DNA of 64,000 bases, taken from Heterocephalus glaber. Taxonomy: Eukaryota; Chordata; Mammalia; Rodentia; Bathyergidae. Shown here piece by piece: positions 1 through 11,049 of the stretch. The stretch's first letter is position 1; every line of letters starts with the position of its first letter. The translations under genes were made by a program, and so were the position numbers. The stretch is taken from positions 44,035,207 to 44,099,206 of the forward strand of contig NW_004624732.1 in NCBI RefSeq assembly GCF_000247695.1. The letters are read 5' to 3'. The notes beneath the pieces were generated by a model. That model searched no databases. It saw only the letters and a program-made list of their open reading frames with translations, and was not told the DNA's origin.

Positions 1-530
1 TTTGAGTCTAGCCTCCTTTCCTTTAAGAAAGAGTTCGCAAACACCTTAGTGTCGGTACTCCTTTCTGTTCTCAAAATTACTGAGTACTCCCAAGAGCTTT
101 GTCTATATAGGTTATAATTATCAACATTTACCATATTAGAAATTAAATGAGAAAATTTTAAGTATGTTCATTTTTTTAACTTATTAAGACAATATTCCTA
201 CACACATTTCTCATTTTATGCAAAATTATTTTCAAAATAAAAAAAGCTTAAAAATGATACTGTTACACAAGTCTTCATGTTTAGCTTAACTTAGAGAAAA
301 GGTGGATTTTCATGTCAGCTTCTACATCAATCTGTTGTGCTAGGTTGTTTCGACTGAGCTATACGAAAAAAGTAGCCTCACACAAACAGGTAGTGAGAAG
401 ACAGGAATATTCATTAATACTAACAGTTTGTTCAGACAGTCATGGATGTTCTTTTTTTTATACTACACCAAGACTTGACAAGTTATAATATGGAATCTAA
501 TACATAGGAACTTTTGCATTCTGTTACTGG
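1..530. other. AT-rich non-coding sequence, probable intron
   Basis: No ORF, RNA gene or repeat that I can recognise. It is inferred to be intronic because it lies on the downstream side of the minus-strand first exon in the CpG island near 9.3 kb. Confidence 0.35.
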
Positions 531-750
531 GTTTTTTTGGAAAGAATCCTCTCCCCACCAAGTACTGAGAATCAAACTCTGGGGCACTCTGCTGCCGAGC
601 TACATCGCCAAACTTTTTATTTGTTTGCTTGTCTGTTTTGTTTGCTTGTTTAAACAGGATTTCATTAGGTTGTCCAGGTTGACTTAGAACTTAAGAACCT
701 CCTCCCTCAAACTCTCAAGCAGCTGGTATTACACGTGTGTGCCTCGTTGA
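531..750 (-). repeat. B1-dID composite SINE, diverged
   Basis: Read on the minus strand, a B1 (7SL-derived) monomer at about 630-750 is followed by an ID (tRNA-Ala-derived) unit at about 553-625. On the plus strand this appears as an ID B-box-like ATCAAACTCTGGGG, then T-rich sequence, then a degenerate B1 with TTAGGTTGTCCAGG and GCTGGTATTACA. It is an old copy with many substitutions and no clear target duplication. Confidence 0.6.
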
Positions 751-1305
751 GTAATTACGACAGGATCTTTTACCCATAATTTTATAACAACTGGTCACTG
801 AAAATACTGGTTTACCAAGTTATATAGATACAACAAGTCTTAACATAATTCATTATACAACAATAAGAACACATTCACTAATATCTCCATCTAGCTCATC
901 AGGAAAGTCTTTTAAATATTGAAAAGCTGACAAGAGCACAGCAGGTAACAGAGTTTTCTAAAATTTCAATTTTCACTTTAAAGTTCAAATTTTTATCATT
1001 GGCAACACACTCTGTCAGTTGTTTTCCTTAAACTGACAGGCTTACTTTGTTAATTTTTAAGAAAATGACTGCCAAATAACTGTCTAAATAATCATAGTCT
1101 GGTATTCCTTCTTTAAAAATAAAAGGGATATTTCATACAAAATATAGCTAATTTCACTGGCAACTCAAAAAACCATCACAGAAGGGTTTTCCCTGTAGAT
1201 AAACAATACACTCTGGTCATAGAGAAGTGCTTTTGCATATTTGCTATCTCATCACACCAAATATTAAAAGCTACTCAAGAATAAAGATTTAATACCTCAA
1301 GGATT

Positions 1306-1497
1306 TCATTTATTTATTGGTGATACTCAGGACTAAACCCAGGGAGCAATGAAGAAATATGCTCCCAGTCCTTTTTAATTTTATTTTGAAACAAGGTCTC
1401 CCTAACTTGCCCAGGCTTAAATTTGCAGTTCTCCTGCCTCAGCTTCCCACATGGCTGCAATTACTGTACAAGCATGGACCACCACACCCAGCTTTAA
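1306..1497 (-). repeat. B1-dID composite SINE
   Basis: Plus-strand reading gives an ID tail (GACTAAACCCAGGG), a linker, then a reversed B1 with GGTCTCCCTAACTTGCCCAG, TCCTGCCTCAGCTTCCCA and ACCACCACACCCAGCT. The order B1 then ID on the minus strand is the B1-dID arrangement. Confidence 0.75.
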
Positions 1498-1879
1498 TTA
1501 AGGACTTCAAATGAAATTAGCTGTTTTGTTTGTTTTAACTGCATGTCAGTGGACAATATTAATGATTACTAGTGCTATTTCATGCCACTGACATTTAATT
1601 TTTACAAAATTGCCCACAGTTTCACTCATCACTTTTGCACACACAGGGCAAATGGCAAGGCAAAAAGTATTACTATGATAACTTCATGAACTACCTACAA
1701 GGGACTCAGTGACCCCCACAAATCTATACATCAGTAAGAACTACAAGGAAACACTAAAATCTATGAATGATAAATTATCTCAAAATCCACAATAAATATT
1801 CCCCATATATCAATACCTACATAAATGTTTAAATTTTAACTCAAAACTGAATATATAAACAACAGCAACTACCATTTAG

Positions 1880-1995
1880 TTTGCATGTACATATAATATC
1901 TCATTTAATCCTCCTGATAATCCTACTCATCAGATGCTATGCTACAGATGATAAAACCTAGGGTAAATACCAGTATTTACTAGATTCAGATACAA
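1880..1995 (-). repeat. MIR SINE fragment
   Basis: TCTCATTTAATCCTCCTGATAA followed by a degraded CAGATGATAAAACCT resembles the reversed MIR core and 3' region. It is short and diverged. Confidence 0.35.
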
Positions 1996-2191
1996 CTATT
2001 CCGCATACCTAAGTATTGAAAACAGTCTTTTTATTATCCCTTTTTACCCTATAGGAGACTCTGTACCTTTGTCATACATGAAAATTTTGAATCAAATAGC
2101 TATTGCACCCTGTTATAAGTGACTCAAGTGAACAGTAGTGGATCCTATATTTTTAAATCCAAGTCTAACTCCAGAGTACACTAATCAGCTT

Positions 2192-2535
2192 CATGTTATT
2201 ACAACAAAATACCTGGAAAGTCTACTTATGAAGAAAAGAATGCTTATTTATCTTAGCGATTTGGAGGTTCATGGTTTGGGCCTCTGGCAATGGTAGCACA
2301 TCACAGCGGGAGGTAATGTTGGAGAAGTACAGCTATCTCAAACTAGGAACCAGAGAGAAGGAGGAAAGACCAGGGTCCCACAATCCCCCTTGAGGGAATA
2401 CTCCAGTGACCTTGGGAATTCCACAAGGTCCCACCTCTTACAGGTCCATCCACAATACCTCCACAGCACCACTTTGGAACCTTGAAAACATTAACTTTTG
2501 GGGTTCTTTCAACACCCAAATTATAGCAAATGCAT
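2192..2535 (-). mobile_element. MaLR-type solo LTR (rodent MT/ORR1-like)
   Basis: Plus-strand ACAACAAAATACCTGGAAAG, then TTATCTTAGCGATTTGGAGG with TTCATGG, then TCCCACCTCTTACAGG, matches the reversed layout of rodent ERVL-MaLR LTRs (original sense: AATAAAC and a 3' end near a TATTTTGTTGT-like motif). There is no internal sequence, so it is a solo LTR or fragment. The exact subfamily was not determined. Confidence 0.6.
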
Positions 2536-2811
2536 GCATACTCTGCCGCTCTATACCACTCATAAGTATATCATTTGTATATGAATAGACTAATGGTTAT
2601 AAGGGTCTTATATAGTTTTTAAGTCAACTAAGCAAGACTGCTATTTGCAAAGATTTTTACTAACTTGATTTTTTTACTAACTTCAAATGAAACAAAACAT
2701 TTTTCCACTTAAAATAGTTTATGAGCTAGATAGGGGGTTAACTCACACTACTTGACTATAACAACAATTGATACATCTAACATTACTTTTTTAAAAATTC
2801 AACATTACCAA

Positions 2812-2960
2812 GTAATGTTACCACCATTTTATAGATGAAGAAACTGAAACTCAGAGAAGTACCTAACTTCCCTCAAAGGCACACTGTTCATAAATCGTAC
2901 AGATTCAAAATCAGTCTGGATCAAGCCCAAAATCTTCACTCACAATGCATGCCTATTTAG
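2812..2960 (-). repeat. MIR SINE
   Basis: ACCATTTTATAGATGAAGAA then ACTGAAACTCAGAGAAG is the reversed MIR core (MIR sense: CTCAGTTTCCTCATCTGTAAAATGG). It continues with the reversed TCACACAGC-like and GATTCAAA segments. Confidence 0.65.
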
Positions 2961-2999
2961 GAGGGTCTCAGGCAATGACCTGGGAATTACTCCTGAGGT

Positions 3000-4700
3000 C
3001 TGTATAGAGAGCTTGTTGATACCACTCTACACTCAAAAGCAATCAAGTATCTTTAAAATCCAGAGATGAGACAGAAGCTGGTGCGTGCTAAAAATAGACG
3101 TGTTTTAATGTGCTTCAAGTAAGGAACCTATAAGTTATGTTAAAGAAAGAAAGAAATTCATTTATAAAGATGTCAGCACACATCTAACTGACTGAGACAA
3201 GCTTGCCTCCATTTAAAAACAAAAAAAGCCTAAAAGACAAGGTCATCATTGCTACCCAGGCTCCCTACAGATTACACAATAGCTTGCAAATGCCAGGGAC
3301 CCAGGAATACTGCAAATTTTAGTCAACTGCAGCAGAAATCTTAACACCAACCAATCAGTAAAATTCCCATTTCACGACTGTACCTATAAAAGTCCCTGAG
3401 ATTTGTTTCTACTTTAAGGTTTTACCCTGCAAAGATGGCTGCTTAATATTAAACCCTAAGGACATCAAAGTGGAAGGAATCAAGGTTTATGTAGTTCAAT
3501 TTCACTCTTATAACAGGCTGAAACTCAACTTTTAGGAAGTATAAACATCTTGAGATTAAACAGAGGAATGTGGCTTTAATTTCAATCACATCATATTCTC
3601 AAGGAGTCTCCACACATTTTGACAGGAAAGTGACAAAATGGAAGGCTGAGGTATACTATCTAAAGCAGCAGGCAGTACACAGGCAAGATGCACAATTAAC
3701 TCATCACAGAATACCACCCTGGATCCTTCCTTCTGTGGCAAGGAGAACAAAAACAAACTACAGAGCAACTTTGCCTCCCCCCATCAATTATTCCTAGCAT
3801 GACCAAAAGGAATCACAATCTAGTAATGTAAAAGCAGTTGACAGACATATAGAAAGAAAAAAATCAAGATTGAGGTCACGCCCTTGACATGCATCATTTA
3901 CACTGACTCCCCCACTTATCTGAATTAACTTCATAAACCTCATTTTATTCAGATATTGCAATTGAAGTTTTCCTTTTAGAGTTATAAAGTGTTTACCTCA
4001 ACATAATTCGTAAACTGTCCACTTAAAAATATCACTACAAAAATTACCACCTCCTCCCCTCTACATATACACATATACTCCACAATCATTGAGTATGAAA
4101 TTTTGGCCTTCATGGGAAATTTAGTTCAAAAGTCCTCTTTAAAACATTAGTACAAGAAATTCCACAAGAAGAGTTATGGTCATTACCTTTTTAATACAAA
4201 GTATTTGCATTGCTTGTTAAAAACATGGTAATTTGGGTGTTCAAAACATGACTACTGTTCTGAAACCTAATTAAAGGTTTAGACTACTAAAGAGTTTGAT
4301 GACTTGCCTCAATACAATAACTAAGATTGTATGGAGAACAAAATCAAAGAGGTCTCTTTTTTATGAGCAGGCATTTAAGGGCCTTATAATGAGAATTTAC
4401 TCTTTACTATATAATTACTAATGAACAAAAAATAGGCCCATTAAACTCACTTCTTTATAGTACCATAAAACTTCTATGTGTAAGAAATATAATATACATT
4501 CATAAAACTCGAGAAAAACTAAAATGTGCAATGCCTTACAATTCAATATAGTGAAATTTTTATACATTGTCTTAAGTAAATGACTGATGAAGCGATTTGA
4601 ATGTGGATTTGCTTATATTTTAAAGTGTACAGACTCCCTAGTACTAATGACGGCCACAAAATGTCTCAATTTCTTGAATGAATTCTGAATTTCTCTATGA
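3000..4700. other. AT-rich sequence without recognisable feature
   Basis: Nothing supportable. The ORFs at 3570-3797 (+) and 3586-3768 (-) overlap each other antisense, lack any recognisable motif and are probably chance. The tract is inferred to be intronic. Confidence 0.35.
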
Positions 4701-4714
4701 ACACTGGTTTCCCA

Positions 4715-4890
4715 CAAATACAGAACTTATTATTAGAAATCATATCATCTATATTTGTTACATGGTATGTGCCAAGCATAATCTGAATGCTGTAACTAAC
4801 AAAGACCAGGATAAATTCAGTCCTACTCTTAGTCTAGAAGGAAAGACAGGAAATAATCAAGTTACAGGAATGTATAACAGATACCTGATC
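4715..4890 (-). repeat. L2 LINE fragment
   Basis: TTACATGGTATGTGCCAAGC, then a degraded ...CAGTCCTACTCTTAGTCTAG and AAATAATCAAGTTAC, follows the order of a reversed L2 3' region (usual motif TATGTGCCAGGCACTG ... CTTACAGTCTAG). It is diverged. The 72-aa ORF here reads through this repeat. Confidence 0.4.
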
Positions 4891-5042
4891 AAATGAAAAC
4901 TCAGAGCAAGAGTTTTGACAACAGAGAAGGGCAGAAAATCAAATACAGTATTTGAAAATAATTAGCTTACACTAAAATTAGACAAAAATCATCCATTAAC
5001 TGTTTCTCCACTAAGAAAGTGGCAAAGAAATTAATCAATGGA

Positions 5043-5119
5043 GGGCCGGGGATTTGGCTCAGTGGCACTACGCCTGCCTCACAAGTGCAAGGTCCTGAGT
5101 TCAATCCCCAGTACCAAAA

Positions 5120-5157
<38 letters not shown>
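5043..5157 (+). repeat. ID SINE with (AAT)n tail
   Basis: GGGCCGGGGATTTGGCTCAG (5' end and A box) is followed by GCCTGCCTCACAAGTGCAAGG and GAGTTCAATCCCCAGTACC (B box, 3' end). The tail is an expanded (ATA)n microsatellite at about 5120-5157. ID elements derive from tRNA-Ala via BC1-type RNA and have an internal pol III promoter; this one is not a tRNA gene because it cannot form the full cloverleaf. The microsatellite gives poly-Ile/poly-Tyr runs in antisense ORFs, which are artefacts. Confidence 0.9.
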
Positions 5158-5158
<1 letters not shown>

Positions 5159-5159
5159 G

Positions 5160-6450
5160 AATGGATGGATAGTCATGAAAGCATTCTAAATTAGACTGGA
5201 TGCATCCAGCTTGTTCTAGGGTCAATTCAAATGAAACATTCACCCTCAAAAAGTTTAAATGGAAACAAAGTGCCCAGCTCTCAGTATCTAAGAAGTAAGT
5301 CTGGTGAGTTTGAATGTAAGGGACAGTACCACTGTGTCTTGGTTCTGAAAAACCTCTATCAAGTACCCGTGAACGAGACAGTGCCACTTGGAGAAGGGGA
5401 ATGGCCAGAGAAGGAAGCTGCCAGGCTGTTAATAGTGCTTAAGCAGATTTAAGACAAGGTTCCAGTTCCACAAGGGACCCAGATTACAAAAAGGTAGCCA
5501 CAAAAGAACTGTATCTATGGACTATTTAGCACTTACTAAAGGACTGTGAAATTGCTTCTCGTTACTTTCGAAAATAAGCACTCCAAAAGAAATCACATAT
5601 TTAAATAACAAGTGTGGCCCTACTAAGTGTGAGAGAAAGGACTACTACTATATCCTAAGTCCAACTATAACTATGTTGAAATACTCTAGTTGCCTCACAC
5701 ATGTTTTGTTAAGATGTTAATGGCATATACTTCCATAACCACTGATGAGAAATACGTTTAAAATTAAAATCTCACAAGCAAACTGAGCACATGCCAAGGA
5801 TATGGTGTGACACCATCCTCTGTGAACAGTGAATGCTCAGAGCAACAGAATGAGCCCAGATCATTCCTGCTGTAAGGACTAGGGTAGATGCTGCCAGATT
5901 CTTAATGTATTTTTGGTCTGGGTGAAAGAATAATCTGACAGGTATATGTCAGCCAGTTGAAGACTGACCTAAGAATCAGGTGACTGCTTCATATGAACAC
6001 CATCCTACCTTACTTACTGTACATTTGCTTTCAGTAAGAGTATCAACAGGGGGAAAAAAAACATACTACAAAGATGTCTCTGTGAAGGCTACTATACATA
6101 AGACTCTACATGTTCACAGAGGAATTACTATGGAATTGGCCCTGCATTTGCTAGGCCCAAACTTTACCAACACTATTTAAAAAAAGAAAAATTTTTTTAT
6201 ATAAACAAAACACAAAACTGCAATCTACTAAAGAAAGAAGAATAATATAAGCCTAAAATTCAGAAAAAGAAAACCCACTGTTTCATCTTTTAATTATCAC
6301 CAACATGAAACGCAACATTATCATTTTAAAACTGTTTAAAAATATCATTTAAGGACAACCTGCCAAGACAGTCTGAACTCCTAAAGTCATATTCCTTACA
6401 AAGGTCTACATGCCAAAACAAAAATCAATCCTTATAAAATGAAACCAAGG
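5160..6450. other. Non-coding sequence, no recognisable feature
   Basis: Several ORFs of 60-100 aa occur (for example 5231-5452 +), but none has a recognisable domain, and two antisense ones read through the ID and its microsatellite. Probable intron. Confidence 0.35.
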
Positions 6451-6451
6451 A

Positions 6452-6636
6452 TTAAAAATGCAGCACATCCTGTCATCCTAGTACTCTGGGAGGCCAACAC
6501 AGGAGGGTCACAAATTAGCCCAGCCTGGACAACTTAGTGACTTAGTAAGACTCTATCTCAAAATAAAGGACTGGGAATACAGCTCAGTGCAAAGGCTGTA
6601 AGTTCAGTTCCCAGTACCACCAAAAAAAAAAAAAAA
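6452..6636 (+). repeat. B1-dID composite SINE
   Basis: A B1 part (GGGAGGCCAACACAGGAGG, CAGCCTGGACAACTTAGTGA, GACTCTATCTCAAAATAAA) is followed directly by an ID part (GGACTGGGAATACAGCTCAG, GTTCAGTTCCCAGTACCACC) and a poly-A tail ending at about 6636. This is the clearest copy of the dimeric SINE in the window. Confidence 0.85.
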
Positions 6637-6639
6637 GTA

Positions 6640-8500
6640 GTCTATAACAATTAAAGGGTCATTCAAGGCAAGGCACAGTTATCAAAGTTTGCTTCAGGAG
6701 AAATTTTGCATCATTCTAGCTTAACTGAAGAGTTCTTCACTAAATTTAAATAATGGTGTCCTTTCCCAATGTCACAGTGACTAACAAATATTAGAGAAAA
6801 AAATTCCAACTTTTCTAAAGTATCTGATAAGTTCTCTTTTTAGTATTAGAATTATGCCTGAGAGTATCTAGTTGAACACACAAAAAAAATTGCTATTTCA
6901 AGTACTACTTCATGATTCAAGACTTTCAGGCACTGCTACCAGCAAGAACACAAGCATTTACAGAGTACCCACTACAGCTGACACCGGGCACATGTTAATA
7001 AAATAAGGCCCACTGTTGGTGAAGACCCTACCAGCACATGAGCAACAAGGATAAATGCCTACACTACACACAACACTGCAAAAAGTTATCTCCCTCCAGA
7101 AAGGACTTCAGGACTCTGACATCTGAGGATGAACAAAAATAGTGATGTTGGGGATGCTGGAATTAAATTACTACATGTGTACTGGAAACTCTAAATTATA
7201 TACACAAATCTAAGACTTTTGAAATACCATTCTCCTGGGAGTAACATACTCTACAGTACTTCAATCCAGAATATGAATAGAAGTTCTTGAAGTGAAAAAT
7301 AATCACTAAATTCAAACTAAACTAGAAAGTAATACTGTATTTCAACTGATAGAATATAAATATTTCCTAATTATAAATAATGTGTCATTTTTTTATCTAA
7401 ACGGCCCAAATAAAAAAATAAGCATATTATTCAAGGAAGAAAGAAGGGGGAGATGTAGTAATTACTTTGCTTTTTAAAAGATAACATGATCAAGGGGGCA
7501 GGGGATATAGCCCAGTGGTATACACCAGGCTGAGGCCCTAGATTTCATTCCCAGCACTAACACAAAACAAACAAAAAATTTAAAAAGAAAAATACAAAAG
7601 CATAAAACAAAGTTTGCTACAAAAATACCCATGGGGGAGGTCTGAATTACCTAGTGAGAAGTGTTTCGTTAATTAAGACAACTAGTTCTATTTAGCTCCT
7701 GCCAACCCTCTTTAGGAAACTCTTTGATTCTTAATTTCTCAGAAAATTAACAGGGTTTGAATTGTTGAATTACACTGTCAAGGTCCTTTACAAATCTAAA
7801 ATTCTGTACTTTGGTGGTTCATAAGATTAAAAGGTCAACATGATTTCAAAACAGTAAAGACGTTATCTTAATTTCTCAAATTGGTAATATTTTAAAATGC
7901 ACTATTTCCTACCTTATCTCAGTATCATGCTTCAGATATTACTTATTCATTGTTTTCAAGTTTGTCAAAGAAAGTTTCATGATTCAAAAGGTACTTCCCT
8001 CCAACTCTCAATAGTAAAAACTGTTTCAAAAGTGCAGTGCCAGGACTAAGGAACATGTATAAGGGAGCGGGACCTGGGAAGACTCATCAGACCTACAATG
8101 CACTAATTAAAATTCAATTTTTAAATTGGTGTGTGGGTTCCTACATAAAATTCCTGTCATGGTTAAAGCTTACGGATAAACAGATTAATAGAATCCAATA
8201 AAATGGTTCTGCTGATCATACCGAACTTCTTTCAGCAGCCCCTTTACCCAAGCACTACGTTAAATCTAAAACCAACTTTGGGATAACACGAAACAAACTA
8301 GGTAAGCCCCAGCAAACGGGACCTACAAACTAAAATCTACTTCCTGTGGAAAATCACCTTCAACTCACGCTTTCCATTTCACACTGTGATACAGGTGAAG
8401 GAAAAAATGTAAAGGCTTCTCTTTGAACATCCCAGCACAGGGCCTCAAAGCATTAATTTAAGAATCATCTCAAAGATAATCCAATGCAGCACAGCTCCGA
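6640..8500. other. Non-coding sequence up to the CpG island
   Basis: It contains one old ID (7495-7578) and a possible L2 scrap near 6950-7110, otherwise nothing recognisable. It is inferred to be intron 1 of the minus-strand gene that starts in the island. Confidence 0.35.
7495..7578 (+). repeat. ID SINE, old
   Basis: GGGGATATAGCCCAGTGGTA (A box region), a shortened middle, then GATTTCATTCCCAGCACTAA and an A-rich tail. Several substitutions in the B box mark it as an older copy. Confidence 0.7.
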
Positions 8501-8514
8501 AAAGACTAAAAGTT

Positions 8515-9900
8515 GTATTGGGGTGCGGGGGGCTGGGGGGGCGCGCTAACTCCGGACCAAAGATTCACTTAAAGTATTATTCACTGCTGTGAATACTTCG
8601 ATTTACAAGACTTAAGTTCAGAGAACCTTTCCATCCGAAAGGACGGTCAATCTAAGGCCCGAAGTGCTGAGTCCTGGGGGACAGGGGCACCTTGAGGTCC
8701 CCGGCCGGCTGGGAGAGGGGAGTGAAGATCACGACAGAGAGGCCAACCACGGGCCTGACGCGAGGGATTCCCTCAGGAAAGCCCGCGGCTGGCGCTACGA
8801 AGGGCCCGGGCCCGCCAGCAGCCCACGCATGGCGAGGCCCGGGGTGCCGAGTCCCACCAGGCCCCGCGTGAGAACGACGCGTCCCCACCCACCCTCGCGG
8901 GCCGGCGAGAAGGAAGCGGCGCGCCGGGCCGCACTACGTGTAGACGCCAGGTACACGACACAAGGCCACGGCCGGTAGACACAGGGGACCTGCACGCAGC
9001 ACCGGGACCGCCGGATCCGCGCGCCGGTGCGGGGAGGCGCGGGGAGCGCAGCGCGTGCGCCCCGGAGCGCGCGGCCCGGCCCTCAGCTCCGCCCTCCCCT
9101 CCCACCTCCGCTCCTCGAGCGGCGGCCGCAGCTGCCCCACTGGGAACTCCGCGCCGCGCGGCCCCGCGAGGCGGGCGCCGGGAGGGGAGGGGAGGGGCCG
9201 CGCTCCCTGCCTCCCCGCCTCCCCGCCTCCCGGCCGACCCGCGCAGCTCCCAGCCCGGAGCCTACTCACCTCCTCCTCCTGGTCTCTCCCTCCTGGCCAC
9301 CGGCGCGGCCCAGCCGGCGACGCGCTGACGCCGTGCCCCTCCCCCGCGGCCGCCACCATTGCCGCCGCCCCTCCCGGCCCTCACCAGTCACGGCCTCCGG
9401 GCGCGTCAGGCGGAGGCCCCGCCCTCGGGCCCGCCCACCTACCCAGGCCCTGCCTCTTCCGCGGCCGGGACTCTGCGGACGAGGCGTCCCTGACTCAGCG
9501 CTGCCCGCCTTCACGATCCGCTGGGCGCGCCGCGCCAGCCTGGCTCCTCACACCTGCCTACCACCCGCCGGTCGCGCTCCGCGTCCCGCCGCCCTGCGCG
9601 CCCTTTCCCATCACGTCAGCAGCCCCGTCCGCCCCGTCAGCTTTGCCGTACTCTCCCCCAGTCCTGTTCTACGCTCGCGTTGGCGCCTAAGCGTTCTTAA
9701 CTGGAAGGTCTACGCAGTTCCTGAGGCCGGCCTCGGTTTCCTCGGGCCATTTTCCTGTGGGCGCCCCTCTCAGCTTCCCCGGCCTGCAGAGCACTGTCCC
9801 GGCCGTCGCCTGCTGGGAACCGAGTCGGAGCGCGAACTCCTAGCCGCCTGCTGTGCGGCGCATCCTCATTTCCCTCCCTCAGGACCCCTCTAGGACCCCG
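8515..9900. promoter_or_regulatory. CpG island, probable promoter
   Basis: CpG dinucleotides and G+C rise sharply against the AT-rich flanks and fall again after about 9900. The densest part is about 8650-9700. Visible sites are GC boxes (CCCCGCCC and CCGCCC, about 9417-9436), a CRE-like TCACGTCA at 9611-9618, and AP-1/MARE-type TGACTCA at 9491-9497 (as TGACTCAGC, which also fits an antioxidant response element) and at 9907-9913. No TATA box is evident near a plausible start. This is typical of a broad housekeeping promoter. The minus-strand donor at 9270 shows that transcription runs leftward; divergent transcription to the right is possible but no exon is visible there. Confidence 0.85.
9270..9510 (-). 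CDS. Candidate first exon of an unidentified leftward gene (partial CDS 9359-9270)
   Basis: Seen: on the minus strand an ATG at 9359-9357 has G at -3 and G at +4. The frame stays open for exactly 30 codons to 9270 and is followed by GTGAGT (9269-9264), a full-consensus donor preceded by GAG, so the intron is phase 0. The peptide starts MVAAAGEGHG and ends GGRDQEEE. It is rich in Ala, Gly and charged residues, with no signal peptide or domain visible in so short a piece. The upstream end is set arbitrarily at the GC-box and TGACTCA cluster (about 9420-9500); no transcription start can be read from sequence. A second weaker donor (CTG|GTGAGG, intron starting at 9384) lies just upstream and could give a non-coding first exon. 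The next exon must lie left of the window or among the unrecognised sequence of 1-8500. I do not recognise the gene. The ATG may instead be an upstream ORF if translation starts in a later exon. Confidence 0.45.
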
Positions 9901-9979
9901 GCCGGCTGACTCAGGTTTTTCCTCTACCCGAATTTGGTTCAGCCTTTCCAGTCTCACTACTGCACACACATCAGAAGCT

Positions 9980-9993
9980 ATTGGGTAGCCAAT
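9980..9993. promoter_or_regulatory. Inverted CCAAT pair at the right edge of the CpG island
   Basis: ATTGGGTAGCCAAT is a near-palindrome containing ATTGG (9980-9984) and CCAAT (9989-9993) facing each other. CCAAT is the core bound by NF-Y. The position just outside the island would suit the distal part of the leftward promoter, but function is inference only. Confidence 0.25.
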
Positions 9994-9999
9994 AATTGT

Positions 10000-10920
10000 A
10001 TATTCACGGTCCCACTTAACTTGGAGTCACCCTAAGTTAAAAATTACAAAGCAAGGAGATGGCAGTGGTGATTCTCTTTTGCACAGTCCTCCCGTCTACA
10101 CCGTATTTTATGTTGACCGCTTCAATTTCAAGAAACCAAATTTTCTACTGCGGCTTAACAAGTCACAAATTTTGAGTGGTTTGTTTTGCTTTGTTTTTGG
10201 TTTCTTACCCTGCGCCCTAACCTCACGTTAGCTCTTTTATTTATGAAACACACCCTAGAAAGACCACCAAGAACTTTATTCCTTTTGTGTTCTTATGAAA
10301 TGAGGAATTCGTCTCCTTTGAATTTATGTGATTCTGACTTAAAGGATTTCGTTTTTGGAGGGAGGTTGTGGGTTAAGTAATTCAGGCAAAGGCAAAACAT
10401 GCAATTGTAACTGAACGTCTGGTTTATTTAGAAACTTCACATTTAAAACTACAACTTGGAAAAGTTAGGCTGTTACTCGGAAATGAGTAACGTATAGCAA
10501 AATAAAGGAAACCGATTAGGCCTTTGGAGTTACATCCACAAGTTGCTTTCAGTTATGTGAGTAAACATTATTATCCTTAAATTGAACAGTTAAAACTATC
10601 TTTTACTCTGAATAAAATCCACACTCTGTGGACCTTCAAAGTTTAAAGCCATTGTTGAGTTAAACAACAATATTACAAGCATTTGAAAGCCTAATAAACC
10701 ATCTGTCCATCCACTTTCACACAAATTGAGAAACAGAAAAAAGTACATGCCAAAAGCTGAAACTGAGAATTCCTAACTGCACATGAAACTAGTAAATCCT
10801 ATTGCATAGAACAAAGTATCAAAAACCCCAAGGGCTTGTGCGGCTGCCATTTCATTGCTTTGGAAATAGAATCATACAATTTTATAATTGAATTATCTAG
10901 TTCTTAAGATCATCTGGATT
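10000..10920. other. Non-coding sequence, nothing recognised
   Basis: AT-rich sequence right of the CpG island. No exon with flanking splice signals in an open frame, and no recognisable repeat. Confidence 0.35.
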
Positions 10921-10924
10921 CTAA

Positions 10925-11045
10925 ACTTTTGGTTTTACTGATTAAAATCTGAAGCCCAGAGAGGGTAAGTTTCCTACCCAGTATTACCCAGCCTAATTGG
11001 AAACAAAGTCAGGATTCAAACGCAGACCGTCTGTCTCACACATTT
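10925..11045 (-). repeat. MIR SINE
   Basis: Minus-strand reading gives GTCTGCGTTTGAATCCTGAC, a degraded middle, then AAACTTACCCTCTCTGGGCT and TCAGATTTTAATCAG, in the order of the MIR core and downstream part. Confidence 0.7.
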
Positions 11046-11049
11046 CTCA

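Noticed and set aside
5043..5118. ID elements as possible functional tRNA-Ala genes (this and the other IDs)
   Set aside because: They keep A and B boxes but not a full cloverleaf, have A-rich tails and flanking duplications, and are therefore SINEs.
9027..9893. 288-aa plus-strand ORF and overlapping 211-aa, 141-aa and 110-aa ORFs in the CpG island
   Set aside because: GC-rich sequence lacks stop codons in several frames at once. The products are Pro/Arg/Ala-rich without domains. Only the first 30 codons of the minus-strand ORF from 9359 are supported, by a splice donor.
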